A DNA stretch of 64,000 bases from Pseudomonas cerasi (lineage in GTDB: Bacteria; Pseudomonadota; Gammaproteobacteria; Pseudomonadales; Pseudomonadaceae): the NCBI RefSeq assembly GCF_900074915.1, contig NZ_LT222319.1, positions 4,373,001 through 4,437,000 on the forward strand, written 5' to 3'. Position numbers and translations under genes: made by a program. Below are positions 33,802-43,440 of the stretch, one piece after another (positions within the stretch are counted from its first letter, which is position 1; every line of letters starts with the position of its first letter). Under the pieces are notes generated by a model, which saw only the letters and a program-made list of their open reading frames with translations, made no database searches and was not told where the DNA came from.

Positions 33802-34485
33802 TCAAGGCTTGCGAAACAGTTCACGACTGACTAACGGGCGACCGCCCAAGTGTACCGCCAGCGCCTGACGCATCAGACGCTTGGCAGCGGACAACGCACC
33901 GGGGACGCTCCAGTCCGCTTCGGACATGGCCAGTAATTCCGCGCCCTGAAACAGACCGGGCTGAAGCAGGTAGACACGCTCGAGCCCGGCATCGACCTGC
34001 AAGCGATACATGCCATCAACGGCCAGCGGTTCGCCGTTGATGTCGGCGTCCATCGCGAAGCCATAGCCCAGGTCATCCAGCAACCGCCATTCGAACGAAC
34101 GCAGCAACGGCTCCAGCGGACGCCCCAGAGAAAGGGCCAGCAGCGTGGCAGCGTAATGTTCGAACACGGCAGGATGAGGGTCTTCGGCAGGCAACAGGCG
34201 AATCAGCAGCTCGTTGAGGTACATGCCGCTGAATAACGCCTCGCCGGTCATCCAGGTAGCGACGCCCGCGCTTTCCATGCGGCCGACATTCTTCAGCTCG
34301 CCCCGCCCTCGAAACTCGACCTCGAGGGGCACGAATGGGCGTGCCAGCGAACCCGTCTTGCCCTTGGCACTGCGCAGCACGGCACGCAGACGGCCCTGAG
34401 GCGTGAGGAAGTCGACCAGCGCGCTGTTTTCGCGATACGCACGGCTGTGGAGCACATAAGCAGGTTGGCCGGTAGGCGTGCTCAT
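33802..34485 (-). CDS. recO: DNA repair protein RecO
   Basis: 227 residues starting at ATG 34485 (MSTPTGQPAYVLHSRAYRENSALVDFLTP). It has an N-terminal OB fold (~5-85) and a helical C-terminal domain with the conserved FEWRLLDDLGYG (~142). It loads RecA on SSB-coated ssDNA with RecR in gap repair. Confidence 0.94.
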   Translation of the reverse strand: MSTPTGQPAYVLHSRAYRENSALVDFLTPQGRLRAVLRSAKGKTGSLARPFVPLEVEFRGRGELKNVGRMESAGVATWMTGEALFSGMYLNELLIRLLPAEDPHPAVFEHYAATLLALSLGRPLEPLLRSFEWRLLDDLGYGFAMDADINGEPLAVDGMYRLQVDAGLERVYLLQPGLFQGAELLAMSEADWSVPGALSAAKRLMRQALAVHLGGRPLVSRELFRKP

Positions 34486-34545
34486 CAGGCTGGCTCGAAA
34501 GAGAAGTGTTCGCCCGACCATAGCAAGGTCGGGCGAAAGGACAGC

Positions 34546-35448
34546 TTAGAGGTCGCCGTAGCCAAGGGAACGCAGTGCGCGCTCGTCATCGGACCAGCCA
34601 CCTTTGACCTTGACCCACAGGTTGAGCATCACCTTGGAGTCGAACAGCAGTTCCATGTCACGACGCGCATCACTGCCGATGCGCTTGATGCGATCGCCCT
34701 TGTCGCCAATGATGATCTTCTTCTGTCCATCGCGCTCGACAAGAATCAGCGCATGGATATGCAGGGTGCGGCCCTGCTGCTTGAATTCTTCGATCTCGAC
34801 GGTGATCTGGTACGGAAGCTCGGCACCCAACTGGCGCATGATTTTCTCGCGGACCAGTTCGGCAGCCAGAAAGCGGCTGCTGCGATCAGTGATCTGGTCT
34901 TCCGGGAAGAAGTGGTCATTCTCGGGCAGGTGGGAGGCAATCAGGCTTTCCAGCGCCTCGAGGTTGTGACCATGCTGCGCGGAGATCGGCACGATGGACG
35001 CATTCGGCAACTGGCCCTGCAGCCACTCCAGATGCGGCATCAGATCGCTTTTGTCTTCGATACGATCGGTCTTGTTGATCGCCAGGATGACCGGCCCCTG
35101 GACATACTGAACGCGCTCCAGAACCATCTGGTCTTCGTCCGTCCAGCGGGTGCGATCGACGACGAAGATGACCACGTCGACGTCCTTCAGCGCCGCCGAA
35201 GCGGTCTTGTTCATGTAACGGTTGAGCGCTTTCTCGCCATTCTTGTGCATGCCGGGAGTATCGACATAGATTGCCTGCACGGCGCCTTCAGTCTTGATGC
35301 CCAGCATGTTGTGGCGCGTGGTCTGCGGTTTGCGCGAGGTGATCGCGAGCTTCTGACCGAGAATGTGGTTGAGCAGCGTGGACTTGCCTACGTTGGGACG
35401 GCCGACAATGGCAACATAGCCACAGCGTGTTGCGGTTGTATCATTCAT
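34546..35448 (-). CDS. era: GTPase Era
   Basis: 300 residues. G1 GRPNVGKS (~16), G3 DTPGMH (~63) and G4 NKTD (~124) are present, followed by a C-terminal KH RNA-binding domain with KKIIIGDKGDRIKRIG (~243). It is an essential GTPase in 30S subunit/16S rRNA maturation. The start overlaps the end of rnc by 8 nt, so the two are probably translationally coupled. Confidence 0.97.
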   Translation of the reverse strand: MNDTTATRCGYVAIVGRPNVGKSTLLNHILGQKLAITSRKPQTTRHNMLGIKTEGAVQAIYVDTPGMHKNGEKALNRYMNKTASAALKDVDVVIFVVDRTRWTDEDQMVLERVQYVQGPVILAINKTDRIEDKSDLMPHLEWLQGQLPNASIVPISAQHGHNLEALESLIASHLPENDHFFPEDQITDRSSRFLAAELVREKIMRQLGAELPYQITVEIEEFKQQGRTLHIHALILVERDGQKKIIIGDKGDRIKRIGSDARRDMELLFDSKVMLNLWVKVKGGWSDDERALRSLGYGDL

Positions 35449-36130
35449 GACCGTTCTCCACGCCCAGGGCGATGAGTGCTGCTGCGGCGGCTACCTGTTC
35501 GGCGATCCGGCGGCTGACACCCTGTCCTCGGCTTTTTTCATTCAATAGGTTGATCTCGCATTCGACGAAAAACGTCCGGCAATGCGGCTCGCCCTGGATA
35601 TCCACCACCTCGTAACGCGGCAGTTCGCAGGCCCGCGACTGGAGAAATTCCTGCAGTCGGGTCTTGGGGTCCTTGTTGGTGTCCACCAGCGTCAGGCTGT
35701 CAAACTCGGTTGTCAGCCAGGCCAGGACGCGCTCGCGCGCCGCCTCCATGCCTGCATCCAGATAGATCGCCCCGATCAGCGCCTCGAGCGCGTCGGCGAG
35801 AATCGACTCACGACGGAAACCACCGCTTTTCAACTCGCCCGAGCCAAGGCGCAGGTACTCGCCCAGATCGAAACCACGGGCCAGCAACGCCAGGGTCTCG
35901 CCCTTCACCAGCCGCGCCCGCAAGCGGGACAACTGGCCTTCGCGAGCCTGGGGGAAACGCTCGAACAGCGCCTCGCCAGCCACGAAGTTGAGAATGGCAT
36001 CACCGAGAAACTCCAGACGCTCATTGTTGCGACCGGCAAAACTGCGATGGGTCAGGGCCAGGACCATCAGTTCCTGATCCTTGAAGGTGTAGCCGAGCTG
36101 ACGCTCAAGGCGGCTCAAGGATACGCTCAC
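35441..36130 (-). CDS. rnc: Ribonuclease III
   Basis: 229 residues. The RNase III signature NERLEFLGDAIL (~36-47) supplies catalytic Glu and Asp residues, a second acidic site occurs in DALEALIGAIYLD (~113), and a C-terminal dsRBD spans ~153-224. It processes rRNA precursors and structured mRNAs. It overlaps the DUF4845 gene by 4 nt. Confidence 0.97.
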   Translation of the reverse strand: MSVSLSRLERQLGYTFKDQELMVLALTHRSFAGRNNERLEFLGDAILNFVAGEALFERFPQAREGQLSRLRARLVKGETLALLARGFDLGEYLRLGSGELKSGGFRRESILADALEALIGAIYLDAGMEAARERVLAWLTTEFDSLTLVDTNKDPKTRLQEFLQSRACELPRYEVVDIQGEPHCRTFFVECEINLLNEKSRGQGVSRRIAEQVAAAAALIALGVENGHE

Positions 36131-36504
36131 GGTTTACCCACACTGAATTGCTTGTCGAACTTCAACACCAGATCGATGTTCTGGAACCACGGTTCACGCT
36201 GCTCATAGTTCAAATGAGCCTGGAACGCATTGTTCTCCACCGTCACTTTCAACGCCTTGTTCAAATCTATATCCCGAATGCTGTTGACCTGCATGTTCTT
36301 ACCGACATAACCGTAAAAATCGTCGACCGTGGTGATGTCCAGGGTCTTGTTGGTGTCGACCGCTTCGATGATTTTCTTCATCGTCATGTAGTCGAGGTAG
36401 TGCGGAACCAGCTTGAAGGCCGTGCTCGTCGCAAACGCGACCAGCGCCAGCACCAACAGCCAGCCCACGAAAGAAAAGCCTTTTTGAGAAGTAGAGAACG
36501 TCAT
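36127..36504 (-). CDS. DUF4845 membrane protein
   Basis: 125 residues from ATG 36504 (MTFSTSQKGFSFVGWLL). A single N-terminal membrane helix (~12-32) is followed by a periplasmic domain with the pattern VPHYLDYMTMKKIIEAV...KNMQVNSIRDID. This is a conserved gene between lepB and rnc in gamma-proteobacteria, with a pilin-like N-terminal look and no assigned function. Confidence 0.9.
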   Translation of the reverse strand: MTFSTSQKGFSFVGWLLVLALVAFATSTAFKLVPHYLDYMTMKKIIEAVDTNKTLDITTVDDFYGYVGKNMQVNSIRDIDLNKALKVTVENNAFQAHLNYEQREPWFQNIDLVLKFDKQFSVGKP

Positions 36505-36618
36505 GTTCGACTTCGACCTCAAGAGTGCAACGCCTCCTGACCGGGTCGACTCATGCTTCAGAGGCGTTTCCAGTCAGCCCAAATGACATGCGGCGCTGCT
36601 CAGGCAGCGCCGCATCGA

Positions 36619-37473
36619 TTACTTGATCAGCCCTACGCGCGCAAAATTGGGGAAGTGGCTCAGTTTCGGCTCGGGCCAGCTCATCCACACCGCGAACGCC
36701 TTGCCTACGATGTTCTTGTCCGGGACCATGCCCAGCTCGTCCTTGGGAATGTTGGGATCATCCCAGTAACGGCTGTCGTTGGAGTTGTCACGGTTGTCGC
36801 CCATCATGAAGTAGTGCGCGGCAGGCACTGTCCACTCACTGTCAGGCGGCGCGCGGTAGCGGCTCATTTCCTGACGGATCTGATGTTCGACTTCGCCCAG
36901 CTGCTCTTCATAGAGTTCCGCGCTGCCCAGTGTACCGGGCTCGGTGCCGATCAGCTTCTTGGCGACCAGCTCGCCATTGATGAACAGCCGCTTGTCGCTG
37001 GTGTAGCGGATACGATCACCCGGCAGACCGACGACACGCTTGATGTAATTGACACTCGGGTCGCTCGGATAACGGAACACCATCACGTCGCCACGCTGCG
37101 GATCACCGATCTGAATCACCTTCTGGTCCAGTACCGGCAGGCGAATGCCGTACGCGAACTTGTTGACCAGAATGAAATCACCCACATCCAGTGTCGGCTT
37201 CATGGAGCCCGAAGGAATCTGGAACGGCTCGACCAGAAACGAACGAAGCACCAGCACGATGAACAACACCGGGAAGAACGATTTGCCGTACTCGACCAGC
37301 AAAGGCTCCTTGTTCAAGCGCTCCACGACAGCAATGTCAGGTTCGCCCACGCTGCCCTGATAGTTGGAAATGGCAGCCCGGCGGCGAGGCGCCAGGATGA
37401 CCAGATCAATCAGTGCAAGCACGCCACAGACGAAGACAGCGATGACCAACAACAGCGGGAAATTTAGTGACAT
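36619..37473 (-). CDS. lepB: Signal peptidase I
   Basis: 284 residues. Two N-terminal membrane segments lie at ~5-28 and ~66-81. The catalytic dyad is Ser90 in IPSGSMKPTL and Lys145 in YIKRVVGLPGDRI, with the C-terminal signature GDNRDNSNDSRYW. It cleaves signal peptides of exported preproteins at the inner membrane. It lies 9 bp downstream of lepA. Confidence 0.97.
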   Translation of the reverse strand: MSLNFPLLLVIAVFVCGVLALIDLVILAPRRRAAISNYQGSVGEPDIAVVERLNKEPLLVEYGKSFFPVLFIVLVLRSFLVEPFQIPSGSMKPTLDVGDFILVNKFAYGIRLPVLDQKVIQIGDPQRGDVMVFRYPSDPSVNYIKRVVGLPGDRIRYTSDKRLFINGELVAKKLIGTEPGTLGSAELYEEQLGEVEHQIRQEMSRYRAPPDSEWTVPAAHYFMMGDNRDNSNDSRYWDDPNIPKDELGMVPDKNIVGKAFAVWMSWPEPKLSHFPNFARVGLIK

Positions 37474-37482
37474 AGGACCTGA

Positions 37483-39279
37483 CTATTCCAACCTGAGCAC
37501 TGCAAGGAAGGCTTCCTGTGGAATTTCCACGTTGCCGACCTGCTTCATGCGTTTCTTACCGGCCTTTTGCTTCTCCAGCAATTTACGCTTGCGGCTGACG
37601 TCACCGCCGTAGCATTTGGCCAATACGTTCTTTCTAAGCGCCTTGACGGTTGTCCGGGCCACAATCTGACCGCCGATAGCTGCCTGAATTGCCACGTCGA
37701 ACATCTGTCGAGGGATCAGCTCTTTCATCTTCTCGGTCAACGCACGCCCTTTGTAGTGTGCGTTGTCGCGGTGAACGATCAGGGCCAGGGCGTCGACCTT
37801 CTCGGCGTTGATCAGAACGTCGAGCTTGACCAGGTTGGCCGACTGGTAACGATCAAAATGATAATCCAGCGAAGCATAACCGCGGCTGACAGACTTGAGA
37901 CGATCGAAGAAATCCAGAACCACTTCGTTCATCGGCAAATCGTAGCTCACCTGGACCTGCGTGCCGAGGAACAGCATGTCGTGCTGTACGCCACGTTTTT
38001 CGATGCACAACGTAATGACGTTGCCCAGGTGCTCCTGCGGCACAAGAATATTTGCGCGAACGATGGGCTCGCGCATGTCTTCGATGGCCGAGAGGTCAGG
38101 CAGCTTGGATGGGTTATCGACGTAAATCGTTTCGCCGGTCTTCAGCAACAGCTCGAAGATTACGGTTGGCGCGGTGGTGATCAGGTCGAGATTGTATTCA
38201 CGCTCCAGGCGTTCCTGGATGATCTCCATGTGCAGCATGCCGAGGAAGCCACAGCGGAAGCCGAAGCCCAGCGCATCGGAGCTCTCGGGCAGGTATTGCA
38301 GTGAAGAGTCGTTCAGGGTCAGCTTCTGCAGCGCTTCACGGAAGTCTTCGAAGTCGTCCGAGCTGACCGGGAACAGGCCTGCATAGACTTGTGGCTGAAT
38401 ACGCTTGAAGCCGGGCAGCACGTCGACGTCGGGCGTGGTGCTCAGGGTCAGGGTGTCACCGACCGGCGCACCGTGAATGTCCTTGATGCCAGCGATGATG
38501 AAGCCTACTTCGCCCGCTTTCAGATCGACGGTTGCCGTGTGCTTGGGGTTGAACACGCCCACGCTGTCGACCAGATGCAGCTTGCCGGTCGACTTGACGA
38601 GAATCTTGTCGCCCTTCTTGACGCGGCCGTGGCGCACACGCACCAGGGACACGACGCCCAGGTAATTGTCGAACCAGGAGTCGATGATCAACGCCTGCAG
38701 CGGATCCTCGATATTGCCGGTCGGTGCCGGAATGGTTGCGACCAGACGCTCGAGGACCTCATCCACGCCCATGCCGCTCTTGGCGCTGCACGCCACGGCA
38801 TCGGTGGCGTCGATGCCGATGATCTTCTCGATTTCTTCCTTGACGCGGTCCGGATCGGCCTGCGGCAAGTCCATCTTGTTCAGTACCGGCATGACCTCAA
38901 GGCCCTGCTCGATGGCGGTATAGCAGTTGGCGACCGATTGCGCCTCGACGCCCTGCCCTGCATCGACCACCAGCAACGCACCTTCGCACGCGGCCAGAGA
39001 ACGGCTGACTTCGTAGGTGAAGTCGACGTGCCCGGGGGTGTCGATGAAGTTCAGCTGGTAGGTAATACCGTCTTTGGCCTTGTAATACAGGGTAACGCTA
39101 TGGGCCTTGATGGTGATCCCGCGCTCGCGCTCAAGATCCATGGAATCGAGCACCTGCGCTTCCATTTCGCGCTCGGTCAGGCCGCCGCACATTTGAATGA
39201 AGCGGTCGGCCAGCGTCGACTTGCCATGGTCAATGTGGGCGATGATGGAGAAATTGCGGATATGACTCAAATCACTCAC
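37483..39279 (-). CDS. lepA: Elongation factor 4 (LepA)
   Basis: 598 residues, standard length. G1 AHIDHGKSTL (~14), G3 DTPGHVDF (~80) and G4 NKMDLPQ (~134) are present, with the LepA-specific C-terminal domain (~490-598). A ribosome-binding GTPase active during stalled or back-translocating elongation. First gene of lepA-lepB-DUF4845-rnc-era-recO-pdxJ. Confidence 0.98.
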   Translation of the reverse strand: MSDLSHIRNFSIIAHIDHGKSTLADRFIQMCGGLTEREMEAQVLDSMDLERERGITIKAHSVTLYYKAKDGITYQLNFIDTPGHVDFTYEVSRSLAACEGALLVVDAGQGVEAQSVANCYTAIEQGLEVMPVLNKMDLPQADPDRVKEEIEKIIGIDATDAVACSAKSGMGVDEVLERLVATIPAPTGNIEDPLQALIIDSWFDNYLGVVSLVRVRHGRVKKGDKILVKSTGKLHLVDSVGVFNPKHTATVDLKAGEVGFIIAGIKDIHGAPVGDTLTLSTTPDVDVLPGFKRIQPQVYAGLFPVSSDDFEDFREALQKLTLNDSSLQYLPESSDALGFGFRCGFLGMLHMEIIQERLEREYNLDLITTAPTVIFELLLKTGETIYVDNPSKLPDLSAIEDMREPIVRANILVPQEHLGNVITLCIEKRGVQHDMLFLGTQVQVSYDLPMNEVVLDFFDRLKSVSRGYASLDYHFDRYQSANLVKLDVLINAEKVDALALIVHRDNAHYKGRALTEKMKELIPRQMFDVAIQAAIGGQIVARTTVKALRKNVLAKCYGGDVSRKRKLLEKQKAGKKRMKQVGNVEIPQEAFLAVLRLE

Positions 39280-39406
39280 GGATCAACACTCAAAAAGGTT
39301 GCAGGCAGATTCCCCGCCGAAAAATAGCCGGGAATTGTACCTGAACTAAGCAAGAGGCGTCACGCTTACAGGCACCCGGATCGGCGCACGGTAAACAAAC
39401 GGGTAC

Positions 39407-39430
39407 AAAAAAGGGTGGCCATGGCCACCC
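39407..39430 (-). terminator. Rho-independent terminator of the algU-mucD operon
   Basis: A perfect GGGTGGCC / GGCCACCC stem with an AT loop. Read on the minus strand it is followed by six T residues, 21 bp after the mucD stop codon. Confidence 0.92.
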
Positions 39431-39450
39431 TTTCCTCTTAAACCGACCGG

Positions 39451-40896
39451 TTACTCGGACAGCTTGAAGGTAATGAAGGTCGCACGGCCCTGACGCAGAA
39501 CACGCATCGAGACAGAGCGATCCTTGGGCAGGCTTTTCGCCACCTCAGTGAACTGCTTGCTGGACGTGATCGCCTGATTGTTCAGGTGAGTGATCACATC
39601 ACCCGCCTGCAGACCGATCAGCGAAGCCGGGCCGCCTGTGACTTCCTTGATCGCCACACCACCTTTGAGATCCAGGGATTTCTTCTGCTCGGCGGTCAGC
39701 TCGATCACCGATACGCCCAGACGATTACTGCTGCGCTCGGCACCCGTACCGCCAACATCGCCCATTTCCTGACCTTCATCAGGCAGTGCACCGACGGTGA
39801 CCGTCAGCTTCTGACGCTTGCCGTCGCGAATCACTTCAAGTTCGGCCTTGCTGCCGTCCTTGAGGTTGCCGATCAGGTGCGGCAGGTCAGCCGACATGAC
39901 GATTGGCTGACCGTTGGCGCTCAGAATCACGTCACCCACCTGCACACCACCCTTGGCAGCCGGGCCGTCGTCAAGCACTTGCGCAACCAGCGCGCCGGCA
40001 GGCTTGTCCAGGCCAAACGACTCGGCGAGGTCCTTGTTCACTTCCTGGATGACCACACCCAGCCAGCCGCGGCTGACTTTGCCATTGGCCTTGAGCTGAT
40101 TGGCCACATCCATGGCGACGTCGATCGGAATCGCGAACGACAGCCCCATGAAACCACCGGAACGCGTGAAGATCTGCGAGTTGATCCCGACGACCTCGCC
40201 CGCCATGTTGAACAGCGGGCCACCCGAGTTACCCGGGTTGATGGCCACGTCGGTCTGAATGAACGGCACATAGGTGTCGTTAGGCAGGCTGCGCCCCTTG
40301 GCACTGACGATACCCTTGGTCACGGAATGGTCGAAACCGAACGGCGAGCCGATCGCCAGGACCCATTCGCCGACCTTGAGCGTATTGGAATTACCCAGCT
40401 TGGCAGTTGGCAGGTCCTTGCCTTCAATTTTCAGGACGGCAACGTCGGTACGCGGATCGGTACCCACCAGCTTGGCCTTCAACTCGCTGCGGTCGGACAG
40501 GCGTACGAGAATTTCGTCAGCGCCGTCGATTACGTGATTATTGGTCAGCACGTAGCCGTCAGGAGAGATGATGAAACCCGAGCCGAGGGACTGGGCCTCA
40601 CGCTGGCGATCACCCTTGCCAGCACCCGAACCTGGCGGACGCGAACCCGGCGGCATGCTGCGCTCGAGAAACTCGCGAAGCATCGGCGGCAAGCCTTCCA
40701 GATCAGGCATTTGCTGATTGGCGACGGCACGGTCCGGCAACTTCTGGCGCGTACTGATATTCACCACTGCGGGCGACGCCTGCTCGACCAGCCCGGTGAA
40801 GTCCGGCAGGTTTTCGGCTTGAGCCGTAGCAACCTGACCGAGCATCAGCACAGCGGCAATCAATGAAAAGTAGGATTTCATGCGTGGTATCGACAT
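39451..40896 (-). CDS. mucD: Periplasmic serine protease MucD (DegP/HtrA type)
   Basis: 481 residues from ATG 40896 (GGGAG 4 nt upstream). ATG 40881 is an alternative start. The signal peptide ends near AQA (~27). The trypsin-like triad is His121 (TNNHVID), Asp151 (PRTDVAVLKI) and Ser224 (PGNSGGPL). PDZ1 spans ~260-360 and PDZ2 ~385-475. It degrades misfolded envelope proteins and restrains AlgU activation, hence alginate production. A hairpin and 284 bp separate it from mucB, and no mucC is present. Confidence 0.96.
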   Translation of the reverse strand: MSIPRMKSYFSLIAAVLMLGQVATAQAENLPDFTGLVEQASPAVVNISTRQKLPDRAVANQQMPDLEGLPPMLREFLERSMPPGSRPPGSGAGKGDRQREAQSLGSGFIISPDGYVLTNNHVIDGADEILVRLSDRSELKAKLVGTDPRTDVAVLKIEGKDLPTAKLGNSNTLKVGEWVLAIGSPFGFDHSVTKGIVSAKGRSLPNDTYVPFIQTDVAINPGNSGGPLFNMAGEVVGINSQIFTRSGGFMGLSFAIPIDVAMDVANQLKANGKVSRGWLGVVIQEVNKDLAESFGLDKPAGALVAQVLDDGPAAKGGVQVGDVILSANGQPIVMSADLPHLIGNLKDGSKAELEVIRDGKRQKLTVTVGALPDEGQEMGDVGGTGAERSSNRLGVSVIELTAEQKKSLDLKGGVAIKEVTGGPASLIGLQAGDVITHLNNQAITSSKQFTEVAKSLPKDRSVSMRVLRQGRATFITFKLSE

Positions 40897-41134
40897 ATGG
40901 CTCCCGTTCGTAACGAGGAAAAAATTAAGCAGTCCGAAGCAACCGACTCAAAGACCTCAAGCAGCGATGCTCATCTCTGGATCAGCGACATGGCCTCTGG
41001 AAACGACAAAAGGCCAGAGCTGCGAGGCTGTGACCTATAGAAAAAAAACAGAGCTTTTGCAATCTGCAAACCTCACCAAACATTTCAGCGCCTGTGCCCG
41101 AGCCAGGTTGAGTGCGGCCTGGCGGCTTCTGTAA

Positions 41135-41162
41135 CCCAGGATGAAAATTTTTACATCCTGGG
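41135..41162. other. Inverted repeat between mucB and mucD
   Basis: CCCAGGATG (41135-41143) and CATCCTGGG (41154-41162) form a perfect 9-bp stem around an AT-rich 10-nt loop, just downstream of the mucB stop. It lacks a following T tract. It may attenuate or protect the mucB transcript ahead of mucD. The rest of 40897-41180 shows nothing I recognise. Confidence 0.55.
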
Positions 41163-41180
41163 ATCCGTGACTTCAAATGT

Positions 41181-42140
41181 TTATTTATTGGCTGGAGGTT
41201 CGTCGTTACGCATCGACAATGCTATGCGCTCCGCAGTGCCCATCGGAACTTCTCCGACGACCGTCACCATCATGTCGCCCTGCGGCGTGGTGAGACGGCG
41301 CGAAACAGCCACTGTAGGGCCTAGCTGGGTGCGAATATCCGAGGAAGATCCGCCTTTCACCGACTCGATGAACACCGAAAAACGCGCCAGACCGTCACCA
41401 TACATCAGATGGGTAACGGAGGATTGCGTGGAGGCGTCCTTGCGCACGCCACTGCTGCTGACTTCGAAACCCGGCGGCAGCCAGTCCGAATGCCAGGCCA
41501 CAGGACTTATGGACGCTTCGGGCTTGGTTTTCACCACAGACACGGGTTTGCAATCGGCACTGGTCTTGAGCGTTTGCTCGGACAGAACACCGGCGGTATC
41601 GAGATCGGTAAACTGGAAACGTTCGAGCAACTGCCCCTTCTCGCTCAATAGAAGCGACTTGAGCACAAGACCGGTTTCGTTATCCAGGTGAAGTTCGAGG
41701 CCGTATCGATGCTGGTCCTTGGGGGACAGCGCAACGATGGTTGCCTGGCGACCGGCCACTCTGGATTTGCCGACAACTTTTATGTCGTACCAGGCGGAGA
41801 GTCTTTTGACATCGAAGGCGCGGGCAGATGAGTCGGCCGGATTGGCCACGCCCGCTTCGAGTGTGCCGCTGACGCACTGGGTAAGCCCGTCAACACGCAA
41901 CACTTCCTGAGCAGAACCATCAAGTTGCAGCAAGCGCTCCTGAACATGACCTTCCGCTATGCGGTGCCAGATTCGGTGGGTAGAAAAACTACCGTTGCGC
42001 TCGTATACAAAAGTACCCTGATAGCTCTGCTGCTGATCAACCTTGGCAAGACGATTGATTGCGTCTTGGGCATCATCAGCCTGTACCGGTAGGGCAAGCC
42101 ATCCACCAAGCAGTAGCGGCAGTAGAGGGACGGCTCGCAT
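41181..42140 (-). CDS. mucB: Periplasmic sigma-factor regulator MucB (RseB)
   Basis: 319 residues with a signal peptide (~1-21, LPVQA). The MucB/RseB N-terminal LolA-like domain (YQGTFVYERNGSFSTHRI..., ~38-215) and C-terminal domain (~225-315) follow. It binds the periplasmic part of MucA and shields it from AlgW proteolysis, keeping AlgU inactive until envelope stress. It lies 8 bp after mucA. Confidence 0.95.
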   Translation of the reverse strand: MRAVPLLPLLLGGWLALPVQADDAQDAINRLAKVDQQQSYQGTFVYERNGSFSTHRIWHRIAEGHVQERLLQLDGSAQEVLRVDGLTQCVSGTLEAGVANPADSSARAFDVKRLSAWYDIKVVGKSRVAGRQATIVALSPKDQHRYGLELHLDNETGLVLKSLLLSEKGQLLERFQFTDLDTAGVLSEQTLKTSADCKPVSVVKTKPEASISPVAWHSDWLPPGFEVSSSGVRKDASTQSSVTHLMYGDGLARFSVFIESVKGGSSSDIRTQLGPTVAVSRRLTTPQGDMMVTVVGEVPMGTAERIALSMRNDEPPANK

Positions 42141-42148
42141 GATCCTCC

Positions 42149-42739
42149 TTAACGGTTTTCCAGACTCGCAGCACGGGCGTATGGCAACGCGCTTTCAGTG
42201 CCTTTCAACGCTGCTTCCTGGGCATGCTGACGCAGATAGCCCGGCAGACGCTGGTCACCTTGACCACCGCCCTGCAATACACCATTGGCCATAGGACCAG
42301 GTGCTTGCTCGGCGCTTTCAGTGTAACCAGCCAGTACGGCCGGGCCTTTCACTTGCGGAACAGTCAGGTTTGCAGGCTGTTGGGTCTGCTGTGCCAGTTG
42401 TGCACCGGCAATGTCGTCCTGATTGTACAGGCGGACACCAGCCAGAACGGCTACGGTAACCGACGCTGCAACGGCCAGGCGACCCAGCGTACGCCAAGGA
42501 CCGCGAGCTGCCTTGAGCGGGCTGACTTCATCGGCGATCGCGGCAGATACAGCAGCCGAGATATCCAGATGAGGGATCAGCAGCTCTTTGTGCATCGCTG
42601 CACGAGCAACTTGGTAACGCGACCAGGTGGCGCGAGTATCGGCATCGTCAATGGCATTCAATACCCGACGTAATTCCAGTTCGTCCGCTTCATTATCAAG
42701 TACCGCGGACAGCGATTCCTGCAGGGCTTCACGACTCAT
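42149..42739 (-). CDS. mucA: Anti-sigma factor MucA
   Basis: 196 residues, full length, with no mucoid-type frameshift. The cytoplasmic AlgU-binding domain (~1-80: SREALQESLSAVLDNEADELELRRVL) is followed by one membrane helix (~86-104) and a periplasmic domain that binds MucB. It sequesters AlgU at the inner membrane. Confidence 0.96.
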   Translation of the reverse strand: MSREALQESLSAVLDNEADELELRRVLNAIDDADTRATWSRYQVARAAMHKELLIPHLDISAAVSAAIADEVSPLKAARGPWRTLGRLAVAASVTVAVLAGVRLYNQDDIAGAQLAQQTQQPANLTVPQVKGPAVLAGYTESAEQAPGPMANGVLQGGGQGDQRLPGYLRQHAQEAALKGTESALPYARAASLENR

Positions 42740-42772
42740 GGCGGGTTCCTCTCTTGGGCTATCGCCGCTGTC

Positions 42773-43354
42773 TCAGGATTCCTGCAACAACGGCTGCAGG
42801 GCTTTATCGATGGCTTCCCGAGCGCGGAAGATCCGAGAGCGCACGGTACCAACAGGACACTGCATGACGCTCGCAATGTCTTCATAACTCAGACCATCGA
42901 ATTCACGTAAAGTTAGTGCCGTACGTAAATCTTCCGGGAGAAGCTGGATGGTCCGATGGACGGTGCCCTCGATCTCATCCCTCAACAATGCACGCTCCGG
43001 CGACTCGATGTCCTTGAGGCCGTGGTCGCCGTCGTAGAACTCCGCGTCTTCAGACCTTACATCGCTATCCGGTGGCCGCCGACCTCGCGAAACCAGATAG
43101 TTCTTCGCCGTGTTAATGGCGATGCGGTACAGCCAGGTGTAGAAAGCACTGTCGCCGCGAAAATTTCCGAGAGCACGATAAGCCTTGATAAAGGCTTCCT
43201 GTGCAACGTCTTGAGCCTCATGGGTGTCGTGCACGAATCGCACGATCAACCCTAGAATTTTGTGCTGATACTTCAGCACCAACAGATCAAATGCTCGCGT
43301 ATCGCCACGCTGTACGCGTTCGACAAGCTGCTGATCCTCTTCCTGGGTTAGCAT
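42773..43354 (-). CDS. algU: ECF sigma factor AlgU (AlgT/RpoE)
   Basis: 193 residues from ATG 43354 (MLTQEEDQQLVERVQRGD), with AGGAG ~6 nt upstream. The GTG at 43360 would overlap that site. Sigma region 2 (ILGLIVRFVHD..EAQDVAQEAFIKAYRAL...FYTWLYRIA) and region 4 (LREFDGLSYEDIASVMQCPVGTVRSRIFRARE) are present. It directs alginate, osmotic and envelope-stress genes and is held by MucA. A self-type promoter lies upstream at 43414-43440. Confidence 0.97.
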   Translation of the reverse strand: MLTQEEDQQLVERVQRGDTRAFDLLVLKYQHKILGLIVRFVHDTHEAQDVAQEAFIKAYRALGNFRGDSAFYTWLYRIAINTAKNYLVSRGRRPPDSDVRSEDAEFYDGDHGLKDIESPERALLRDEIEGTVHRTIQLLPEDLRTALTLREFDGLSYEDIASVMQCPVGTVRSRIFRAREAIDKALQPLLQES

Positions 43355-43413
43355 GAACACTCCTCGTTAAGCATGAAGGAGTGTTGCAACTGATATTGTT
43401 CAGGCTCGCAAAC

Positions 43414-43440
43414 ATAGACTCGGGCTTTTCGCAAAAGTTC
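43414..43440 (-). promoter_or_regulatory. AlgU-dependent promoter of algU
   Basis: On the minus strand, GAACTT (43440-43435) is followed after 16 nt by TCTAT (43418-43414). The consensus for AlgU is GAACTT-N16/17-TCTGA/TCTRR. It is 60 nt upstream of the algU start, as expected for autoregulation. Confidence 0.8.
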
